The notes under the pieces: generated by a model | The model's input: the letters and a program-made list of their open reading frames with translations, nothing else | The model's database searches: none | Told to the model about the DNA's origin: nothing | Translations under genes and position numbers: made by a program | Shown here: positions 8,933 to 15,993 of the stretch, one piece after another | Layout of the letters: each line of letters starts with the position of its first letter | Numbering within the stretch: position 1 is the stretch's first letter | DNA from: a bacterium UBP1_UBA4783 | Lineage (GTDB): Bacteria; Krumholzibacteriota; Krumholzibacteriia; Krumholzibacteriales; Krumholzibacteriaceae | Length of the DNA stretch: 64,000 nucleotides | Direction: 5' to 3' | Assembly: GCA_002403075.1 (NCBI GenBank) | Contig: DHHB01000035.1 | Coordinates: 22,375-86,374 of the forward strand

Positions 8933-11605
8933 ATGAACGGTCTGCGTTGTTCGATGCGTACCCGCGCCTGCTCCCGCGCGCGCCGCGCCATCGCCGCGGC
9001 GCTTCTTCGGGCAGCGCTCGCGGGCGCCGTTCTCTGCCTGCTCGGGGCGGGGGTTCCGTTTGCCGCGCCGCGGGCGTCCGCGTCGCCGCGGGCGGGCGGC
9101 CCCGAGATCATATTTGCCGGCGGCGGGAGCGCGGACGTCGTCTGCGTCGCGGTCGCCGTTCCGGCCGGCTCGGCGGCGGAGCCCCCGGGGATGCGCGGCG
9201 CGTGTCACTTCATCGAGCACCTCGCGTTCGACGGCTCCGCGCGGTTCACGCGCGAGGAGATGAGCCGGTGGGTCGACGACAACGGGGTCTTTCTCAACGC
9301 CTTCACCCGCACGGAGACGACGGTCTATTTTCTCGTGGCGCCGTCCCGGCTCTTCGAGGAGGGGATAGAGCTTCTCGCCGAGATGCTTCTCCGTTCGGTC
9401 TTTTCGCCGGCGGAGATCGAGAAGGAGCGGAAGGTGATCCTCGAGGAGCTCCGCCGCGAGGCGGACGATCCCCGCTCTCGCCGGGAGAGGACGGTCGAGC
9501 GCGTCCTCTACCGGGGTTCGCCTCTCGCCGAGCCGATCGCGGGATATCCTGCGACAATCGAGGCGATGAACGGGGACGACCTCAGGACCTTCTATCGACG
9601 CCGCTACGATCCGGCGCGGATGCGGGTCATCCTCATGGGAGGAGTCGATCAGGAGCGGGCGGCGGCGGTCGTGGAGGACGCCTTCGGCGCGCCGGCGCGC
9701 CGTCCGTCCCCGCGGGCCGCGGCCGCGTCCGGGCGCGCGACGCGGGCCGCGTCCGGATACGGCGCGTATCATGTCCCTCTCTGGAGGAACGAGATCGTTT
9801 CGAGGCCGCTCGCGGACGGGTCTCCCGAATTCGACATGCTCGTCAGGCTTCCCGCCGTCCCCGAGCGCGATTTTCCGGCGGCGCTCGTCGCGTCGCGGCT
9901 CGTCGCCGGCGAGGATTCGCCGTTCTCCCGCGCGCTCGCGGAGCGGTCGCTGCGCGCCCCCGAGACGAGCCTCGAGACGGCGGGCGGTTTCTCGGCGCTC
10001 CGCATTCGCGTCGCGTGCCCGGAAAGCCTCCTCTCGGCCTGCGGCGAAATACCGGCGCTCGTCCGTGCCCTCGCGGATTGGAAGCCGTCGCCCGAAGCGG
10101 TCGAACAGGCGAAAGCGGCCTTCCTCGCCTCGGAAGCGCTCGACCGGGAGATGTACCATTTCTATATCATGTCGCACGGCGAGGCGATCGCTCTCCACGG
10201 AGAGCGCTACCTCGAGCACATATCCGAAGGCGTCCGGCGGGTCGGCGCGAGGGAATGCGCCCGCGCGCTCGAGCGGTATTTCCGCGAGCCGCAGTGGAAC
10301 GCCTGCATCACGGGCGGGAAGACGGCCGAGGCAGCCTCGCCCGGCGCGCCCCCCTCGGCGGACGCCGCGTACGAGCCGCTTCCCGGCGGCGGCGTCGCCG
10401 GCGCCGCGAGGCGCCCGGGCTCCGCGGCCGCCGCGATCCATCTTCTGCTCCGCGGGCGCTCGTGCGCCGGTGAAGGCGTGGAACCGGGGCTCGTCGAGCT
10501 CCTCATGACGGTTCTCGAGGTTTCGCCGGGCGGCGCATCGCTCGCGAGCGGGCTCGAGGCGCTCGGCGCCCGCGTCTCCTTCGGAGACAATCCGTACGTT
10601 CCGCAGGACGATTATCTTCTGAGCCCCGCGTTCGCCTTCGTGAGGCTCGAAGGGCCGGCCGAGCGGATCGAGGAAGCGGCCGGCCTCCTCGGGGAGTTCC
10701 TCTCGAGCGGCGCGATCACGGAAGACGCCCTCGTCGAGGCCCGCGCGGCGCTCTCGGCGGAGACCGGCATGCGGAGCGGCTCGCCGTACTACGCGCTGCG
10801 CGTTTCGATGATGCAGGCGCTTTTCGGAGATCATCCGTACGCCGCGCCGCTCTTCCCGTCCCGGCCCGCGCTCGCGAGGGCGACCGCGGACGATCTTCGA
10901 GCTCTCCGCGCGGCGATCTTCGCGCGCGGCAACGTCGTGGCGACGATGGTGTCCCCGCTCGAGCGCGCCGGAGCCCTGGCTGTTCTCGCCGGTCTCGTGG
11001 ATCGCCTGCCGCCGGGCCCCGCCGTCGCGTGCCCCCCGTTTCCTGATCCGGCCGCGCCGGGGCCCGTGGAGAGGCCCGTCCGCGCCGAGGGTGCCTACCT
11101 CGCCGCGGGCTGGCTCGTGCCGTCGGCGTCCGCGCTCGAGACGGCCGCCGCGTCGGTCGCCGCGGAGATCCTCGCGCGCAGAATGCAGCTCGAGCTGCGC
11201 GAGAAACGGGGGCTCGCGTACTCGATCGACTGCAGCGCGTCGCCGCTGCCGGGAGGGGCCGCGGTTACCGCCTACCTCGGCACGGGGGCCGCGCGGCTCG
11301 AGGAGGCGAGGGCCGCGCTCGAAGCGGAGATCCGCGGGCTGCGCGAGCGCCCGCCGGACGACGACGAGATCGCGACGGCGAAGAGCCGGCTCCTGGGGAA
11401 GCGATCGCGGAGCGAGCTTTCGAGCGTCAACGGCGCCTATGCGCTCGGACTCGGCGTGCTGCTCGGCGGCGACGGTGCTCCGCTCCCCCTCGGATCGGCC
11501 GTCGCGTCGGCGCGCGATGCGGACGTCCGCTCGGTCGTCGAGCGGGCGCTCGTCTGGGAGCGCGCGGTGGAGCTCCGGCTCGTGCCGGAAAAACGGTCGC
11601 CGTAA
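8933..11605 (+). CDS. M16 (insulinase-family) zinc metallopeptidase, exported
   Basis: This protein (890 aa) is a tandem M16 peptidase in one chain. A long hydrophobic stretch at residues about 20-45 looks like a signal peptide or anchor. The first half carries the inverted zinc motif HFIEH (residues 92-96) and the downstream Glu in ERKVILEELRREADD, so it should be catalytic. The second half, about residues 500-880, is the inactive M16_C-like partner with REKRGLAYSID as its recognisable core. Family members degrade short unfolded peptides in the periplasm. GGAGG precedes the ATG. Confidence 0.88.
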   Translation: MNGLRCSMRTRACSRARRAIAAALLRAALAGAVLCLLGAGVPFAAPRASASPRAGGPEIIFAGGGSADVVCVAVAVPAGSAAEPPGMRGACHFIEHLAFDGSARFTREEMSRWVDDNGVFLNAFTRTETTVYFLVAPSRLFEEGIELLAEMLLRSVFSPAEIEKERKVILEELRREADDPRSRRERTVERVLYRGSPLAEPIAGYPATIEAMNGDDLRTFYRRRYDPARMRVILMGGVDQERAAAVVEDAFGAPARRPSPRAAAASGRATRAASGYGAYHVPLWRNEIVSRPLADGSPEFDMLVRLPAVPERDFPAALVASRLVAGEDSPFSRALAERSLRAPETSLETAGGFSALRIRVACPESLLSACGEIPALVRALADWKPSPEAVEQAKAAFLASEALDREMYHFYIMSHGEAIALHGERYLEHISEGVRRVGARECARALERYFREPQWNACITGGKTAEAASPGAPPSADAAYEPLPGGGVAGAARRPGSAAAAIHLLLRGRSCAGEGVEPGLVELLMTVLEVSPGGASLASGLEALGARVSFGDNPYVPQDDYLLSPAFAFVRLEGPAERIEEAAGLLGEFLSSGAITEDALVEARAALSAETGMRSGSPYYALRVSMMQALFGDHPYAAPLFPSRPALARATADDLRALRAAIFARGNVVATMVSPLERAGALAVLAGLVDRLPPGPAVACPPFPDPAAPGPVERPVRAEGAYLAAGWLVPSASALETAAASVAAEILARRMQLELREKRGLAYSIDCSASPLPGGAAVTAYLGTGAARLEEARAALEAEIRGLRERPPDDDEIATAKSRLLGKRSRSELSSVNGAYALGLGVLLGGDGAPLPLGSAVASARDADVRSVVERALVWERAVELRLVPEKRSP

Positions 11606-11663
11606 CGCCCGTTCGTCCCGCGCGGACGGTCTCCCGCGCGCGATCGCGGAACCTCGATTCATG

Positions 11664-11693
11664 TTGACGGGCGACCGCGGGGCGGCATATGAA
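11664..11693 (+). promoter_or_regulatory. Possible sigma-70 promoter for ferredoxin-selD
   Basis: TTGACG (11664-11669) and TATGAA (11688-11693) are separated by 18 bases. They lie 36 bases upstream of the small ferredoxin start. The -35 match is good, the -10 is moderate and the spacing is slightly long. Confidence 0.35.
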
Positions 11694-11729
11694 TTCCGAT
11701 ATTCGAATCCGTAGCCTTCGGAGGGGATC

Positions 11730-11903
11730 ATGGCATACGAGATAACGACCGACTGCATATCGTGCGGAGCATGCCAGCCGGAATGCCCCGTCGAGGTGAT
11801 CACGCAGACGGCCGATCTGTACGTGATAGACGCGCTCCTGTGCACCGACTGCGGCGCCTGCGAGGCGGTGTGCCCGGTGGGCGCCATACGCAAGGTCCGT
11901 TAG
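11730..11903 (+). CDS. Small 2[4Fe-4S] ferredoxin
   Basis: This 57-residue soluble electron carrier is almost entirely two cluster motifs: CISCGACQPECP near the N-terminus and CTDCGACEAVCP in the second half, followed by VGAIRKVR. This is the classic clostridial-type 8Fe ferredoxin layout with internal symmetry. GGAGGGG lies seven bases before the ATG. selD begins 42 bases downstream on the same strand, so the two may be co-transcribed. The redox partner cannot be named from the sequence. Confidence 0.9.
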   Translation: MAYEITTDCISCGACQPECPVEVITQTADLYVIDALLCTDCGACEAVCPVGAIRKVR

Positions 11904-11945
11904 CGGTCCGCCGCGCCGGCGGCGGCCGGGAAAGGCGAGCGCTCC

Positions 11946-12998
11946 GTGGGAGAGAAGATCCGTCTCACGGCCATGGCGTCCTGCGCGGGTTGAGCGGCGA
12001 AGCTCAGCCCAATGGAGTTGTGGCCGGTTCTCGAGCGATTGCCCCCGCAGCATCATCCCGCCGTCATCGTGGGAGCGAATCAGGCGGATGACAGCGCCGT
12101 GGTGCGCGTCACGGACGACATCGCGCTCGTCCTCACGGTCGATTTCTTTCCGGCGATCGTGGACGACCCGTACGTCTTCGGGCAGATCGCCGCGGCGAAC
12201 GCCCTGAGCGACGTCTACGCGATGGGCGGCAAACCGATCACGGCGCTCAACATCGTCGGATTCCCCGAGGGAAAGCTGCCCCTCGAGGTGCTCGGGGAGA
12301 TGCTCCGCGGCGGCGCCGACAAGGTGAACGAGGCGGGAGCGGTCGTCGTCGGCGGGCATACGATCAAGGACAACGAGGTCAAGTACGGCCTTTCGGTCGT
12401 CGGTCTCGTCCATCCGGACCGCGTTCTGCGAAAGGAGGGAGCGGAGAACGGCGATCTCCTCGTTCTCACGAAGCCCCTCGGAACCGGCATCTACTCGACC
12501 GCGCTCAAGAACGGCGCTCTCGGGGGCGCGCGGGAGAAGCTTTTCTACGCGTCGATGTCGGAGCTCAACCGCGCCGCCGCCGAGGGTCTCTACGATTTCG
12601 GCGCGCACGCGTGCACCGACATCACGGGATTCGGTCTCCTCGGCCACGCTCTCGAGATGGCCCGCGCTTCGAACGCGAGCCTCCGCATCGACGTCCGGGC
12701 CCTGCCGTTCCTGCCGGACGCGGCGGAGCTCGCGGGGCGCGGCTTCCTCACCGGGGGCGGCATGTCGAACCGGGAATACGTGAAGGAGGATCTCGCGATC
12801 GAGGGGAAGCTTCCGGGGGCCCTCGAGATGATACTCGTCGATCCGCAGACGTCGGGCGGGCTGCTCGTCGCGCTGCCCCCCGTCGCGGCGCGCCGCTACA
12901 TGGAGGCTCTCGCGAAACGGGGCGTGCGCGGCGCCGCGATCATCGGCGAGGTGACGGCTCCCGGAGACGCGCGCCTCGTCGTCGAGGCCGGAGGCTGA
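11946..12998 (+). CDS. selD: Selenide, water dikinase, selenocysteine-containing
   Basis: SelD makes selenophosphate from selenide and ATP, the selenium donor for Sec-tRNA and selenouridine. Read from GTG 11946 with TGA 11991 as Sec, the N-terminus is VGEKIRLTAMASCAGUAAKL. It matches the conserved SelD segment in which Sec or Cys precedes the essential Lys, and U16 sits at the catalytic-Cys position. The rest is a normal AIRS-family kinase: DDSAVV, LTVDFFPAIVDDPY, GQIAAANALSDVYAMGG, GGHTIKD and DPQTSGGL. The length is 350 residues counting Sec. Starting at ATG 12012 would remove the glycine-rich catalytic segment, so it is rejected. The ribosome site before GTG is weak. Confidence 0.9.
11991..11993 (+). 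other. In-frame UGA read as selenocysteine in selD
   Basis: TGA replaces the catalytic Cys codon in the CAG-U-AAK motif and the frame stays open on both sides with SelD-conserved residues. A hairpin can form just downstream: AGCTC (12001-12005) with GAGTT (12015-12019) around a nine-base loop, plus an outer GGC (11996-11998)/GCC (12023-12025). This may be the bacterial SECIS, but the loop lacks the G-U feature of the E. coli fdhF element. Confidence 0.85.
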
Positions 12999-13007
12999 CC
13001 GGCGCGC

Positions 13008-13580
13008 TCATCCGCCGCGCTCCTCCCTGCGGCGGCGGGCCTCCTCGAGACTCATCAGACAGCCGCAGTAATCCTGCCGCGTGAGGCCGTGCTCGCGCGC
13101 GTACTCGACGCTCTTTTTGAATCCGTCCCGCTTCTTGAAATCCTCGGCGAGGAACGCGACGCCGTAGGAGGCGCCCGCTTCGGCGCCGATCTCGGCGATC
13201 CGCTCGAAGACCTTGTGCGGGCTCACCGACAGCGTGCTCGTGAAGACGGGGATTTCGAGCTCCGCCGCCTTCCGGGCGGCCACCTCGAACCGGTGCCGGT
13301 AGCAGGCGAAGCACCGCTCGCTGCGCTCGGGCAGATCCCGGTAGATCCAGATCTCTTTCCACCAGCGCAGGGTCCGGTAGTCCCCCTCGATCAGCCGGAC
13401 GCCGATCCTCCCCGCGACGCGGCGCATCTCGTCGAGCCGCAGGCGATACTCGCGCTCGGGCTGGATGTTCGGATTGTAGAAGTAGGCGGTGACGTCGTAC
13501 GTCCCGGCGAGGTGCGTGAGAACGTGGCTCGCGCACGAGGCGCAGCACGCATGAACGAGGATCGATTGAGCGCCGATCAT
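13008..13580 (-). CDS. queH: Epoxyqueuosine reductase QueH
   Basis: QueH performs the last step of queuosine synthesis in tRNA, reducing epoxyqueuosine to queuosine, and is the non-orthologous replacement for QueG. The 190-aa protein has the family Cys pairs: HACCASC at the N-terminus, CFACYRHR in the middle and QDYCGCLMS near the C-terminus. It also has TSTLSVSPHKV and FKKRDGFKKSVEYAREHGL. It is convergent with selD, with only nine bases between stops. It lies three bases after the M23 peptidase gene and is probably co-transcribed with it, although the functions are unrelated. Confidence 0.93.
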   Translation of the reverse strand: MIGAQSILVHACCASCASHVLTHLAGTYDVTAYFYNPNIQPEREYRLRLDEMRRVAGRIGVRLIEGDYRTLRWWKEIWIYRDLPERSERCFACYRHRFEVAARKAAELEIPVFTSTLSVSPHKVFERIAEIGAEAGASYGVAFLAEDFKKRDGFKKSVEYAREHGLTRQDYCGCLMSLEEARRRREERGG

Positions 13581-13583
13581 GGC

Positions 13584-14915
13584 TCAGCGGGAGGCGCCCC
13601 GCGCGGCGCCGTCCGTCCGCGGATCGCCCGGCCCGCCGTCCGAGGACCCGCCCGCGGCGAGCGCGGTTCCGTCCCCGCCCCGCGCGATGCTCGAGAGGCG
13701 CGAGAGATGGCGGTCGCGCAGGTCGATGAAGGAGGCCATGTTCGTCCGGGAGACGGGATCGGCAGGCGGCAGGGATATCGTGCGGGGGTTCACGAATCTG
13801 CCGTTCTTCTGAACGCGATAATCGAGATGCGGCCCCGTCGCGTATCCCGTCGAGCCCACGTAGCCGATGATCTGACCCTGATTGACGTGGGCGCCGGCGC
13901 GGATCCCCTTCCCGTACCGTGAAAGATGCAGGTAGTAGGTGACGTATCCGTTGGGGTGCTTGATCTTGACGTATTTTCCGTTCCCGCCCTTGTGCTCCGC
14001 CGCGACGACGGTGCCGTTGCCGGTCGACATGATCGGCGTGCCGGTCGGCGCCGCGTAGTCGACGCCGTAGTGCGGCGCGTAGTGATGGAGAACGGGATGG
14101 AAGCGGCGGTGGCTGAAGCTCGAGCTTATGCGCGTGAAGGACAGGGGCGCGCGCAGGAGCTGCTTGCGAAGCGCCTTGCCGTTTTCGTCGAAGTAGTCGG
14201 CGCCGCCGGCGCCGTTGTCGAACATGAACGCGTAGTGGCTCTTGCCCCGCGCGTAGAACTCCGCCGCGACGATGCGGCCGAGCTTTTTCGCGCCGTCGCC
14301 GCGGCGCGTCTTCTCCTCGTAGATCATCCGGAAGTAGTCGCCGCGGCGCATGTCGTTGTGGAAATCGATGTCCCACGCGAAAAGGTCCGCGAGCTTGTGT
14401 CCCAGCTCCTGCGGAATGCCGGCCGCGTCGAGGGTGGCGAAGAGGTTCGTCGCGATCGTTCCGCCCGCCGGGCAGAGGCGCAGGTCGTACTCGTATTCCT
14501 TCTTCTCGGCCGATACGGCGCCGTCCTTGAAGTTGATATCGATGTACGCCTCGTCCCCCCGCTCGGTGAAGCGCATGCTCTCGACGCTGCCGTCCTCGGC
14601 GGCGAACACCTCGTAGCGCTGCCCGGGATAGATCTTGCGGAAATCGTAGACGTTGCGGACGGCCTTCTCGATGAGCCCGATCGACGGGGCGTCGAAGCCG
14701 AACTCGATCATGAGATCGTAGAAGGACATGTTCGCCGCGACGACCCCCGCGTGGGCCGGCGACGGGCCGCCCTCGGCCGCCTCGGCGCTTTCGCCCGACG
14801 GATCCTGCCCGCCGGGGAGGGTCGGACGCAGAAAATCGGGCTTCGCCGCGACGAGAAAGAGCAGGAAGAGGGATCCCACGAGAAGCACGATCGATTTTAA
14901 TGTATCATGTTGCAT
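13584..14915 (-). CDS. M23 (LytM-type) murein endopeptidase, membrane anchored
   Basis: This is a cell-wall hydrolase of 443 aa. An N-terminal helix (SIVLLVGSLFLLFLVAA) serves as anchor or uncleaved signal. An OapA/LysM-like middle region follows (about 60-260, with IYPGQRYEVFA), then the M23 domain (about 285-400): HYGVDYAAPTGTPI with the first zinc His and Asp, GYVTYYLHL, and GPHLDYRV. The last motif is normally HxH; here the third zinc ligand is Asp. The longer frame to 14966 adds 17 unlikely residues before the charged start MQHDTLK. It may process peptidoglycan cross-links during growth. queH follows directly. Confidence 0.87.
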   Translation of the reverse strand: MQHDTLKSIVLLVGSLFLLFLVAAKPDFLRPTLPGGQDPSGESAEAAEGGPSPAHAGVVAANMSFYDLMIEFGFDAPSIGLIEKAVRNVYDFRKIYPGQRYEVFAAEDGSVESMRFTERGDEAYIDINFKDGAVSAEKKEYEYDLRLCPAGGTIATNLFATLDAAGIPQELGHKLADLFAWDIDFHNDMRRGDYFRMIYEEKTRRGDGAKKLGRIVAAEFYARGKSHYAFMFDNGAGGADYFDENGKALRKQLLRAPLSFTRISSSFSHRRFHPVLHHYAPHYGVDYAAPTGTPIMSTGNGTVVAAEHKGGNGKYVKIKHPNGYVTYYLHLSRYGKGIRAGAHVNQGQIIGYVGSTGYATGPHLDYRVQKNGRFVNPRTISLPPADPVSRTNMASFIDLRDRHLSRLSSIARGGDGTALAAGGSSDGGPGDPRTDGAARGASR

Positions 14916-15144
14916 GGTCTTACCCGAATTTGCCGTAAAATACCCGATGACGGGGGCGAGCGTCAAGCGAAACCATCCCCCCTCCTCGACTATTTTGCAA
15001 GAAACGGGCCGCGTTTCGCCCGCAGGCGTCCGCGAGCGGCGGATTCTCTTTTTCCCGCGTTCGTGCTATCCTCGCCGCCGGAGCGCGCGCGGAGCGCCGG
15101 ACAGCGGCGTCGGGCGGCGGCCCCGCCCCGGAGGATGCGATCTC

Positions 15145-15981
15145 GTGTCGAAAGGCCATGGCGATCTCAAACGGGAGCTCGAGGAGCTCCGGAAACGGGC
15201 CGAAGGCGCGTTCGCGGCGGGGAGGATCGCCGCGAAGGCCCGCCCGCCTCAGGCTCTCCGGCTCGCCGACGCCGCGGCGGGGGAGGAGACCCGGGCGGGA
15301 CGGGGCGTCTTCTACCGGATCGCCGCGGACGCCGCCTCCGTGTGGCCGGACGCGGACGCGTTCCACGAGGAGTATCTCGAATGCCTCGCCGCGGCCCTCG
15401 TCCCGGCCGCCGGGCCGCTCGCGCCGCTTCGCGCGATCGCGAGCGCTCCGCGGGACCGCGTTCTCTATCTCGACATCGAGACGACGGGCCTCGGCGGCGC
15501 GGCGCCGCTGTTTCTCGTCGGGCTCATGTACGCCGCCTCCGGGCGGCTCGTCGTCGATCAGCTCTTCGCGCGCGATTATTCCGAGGAGGCCGCGGTCCTC
15601 GCCTATCTCGACGGTCTCGCGCGCCGGTTCGACGCGCTCGTGACGTTCAATGGGATATCATTCGACGTGCCGTACATACGGGACCGGGCGACCGTGCACC
15701 GGCTCGCGTTCGCTCCGCCCCCCGCGCACGTCGATCTTCTCCTCGTCGCGCGGGGCGTCGTCGGGAGCCGCACGCCGAACCACCGGCTCCAGACGCTCGA
15801 GCTGCACCTGTGCAAACGAAAGCGCGTCGGGGACATCCCCGGCGCCGAGATCCCCGGCGCCTACCACGAGTTCGTGCGAACGGGGAACGCGAAGGACGTC
15901 GCGAGCATCCTGCATCACAACAGGCTCGATCTCGTGACGATGCTCCAGCTCATCACGATCTTCCTGTCGAGCGGATCCTGA
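15145..15981 (+). CDS. mrfB: MrfB/YprB-family DEDD exonuclease
   Basis: This 278-aa protein has an RNase H-like exonuclease fold: LDIETTGLGG (exo I Asp/Glu), VTFNGISFDVPYI (exo II) and HHNRLDLVTM (exo III). This is the pattern of Bacillus YprB, now MrfB, which works with the helicase MrfA in excising mitomycin C DNA lesions. The helicase gene follows after 12 bases, preserving the pair though in reversed order. The GTG start has GAGGA about ten bases upstream. TGCTATCCT at 15064-15072 resembles an extended -10 promoter. The C-terminal TPR region of some homologues is not obvious. Confidence 0.85.
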   Translation: MSKGHGDLKRELEELRKRAEGAFAAGRIAAKARPPQALRLADAAAGEETRAGRGVFYRIAADAASVWPDADAFHEEYLECLAAALVPAAGPLAPLRAIASAPRDRVLYLDIETTGLGGAAPLFLVGLMYAASGRLVVDQLFARDYSEEAAVLAYLDGLARRFDALVTFNGISFDVPYIRDRATVHRLAFAPPPAHVDLLLVARGVVGSRTPNHRLQTLELHLCKRKRVGDIPGAEIPGAYHEFVRTGNAKDVASILHHNRLDLVTMLQLITIFLSSGS

Positions 15982-15993
15982 AAGGACGGGGCG

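Noticed and set aside
8795..11893. 1032-codon open frame antisense to the M16 peptidase
   Set aside because: Arg/Ala/Gly-rich composition without motifs; the opposite strand encodes a clear tandem M16 protein.
12012..12998. SelD starting at ATG 12012
   Set aside because: It removes the catalytic CAG-U-AAK segment and the essential Lys; reading TGA 11991 as Sec restores the full family N-terminus.
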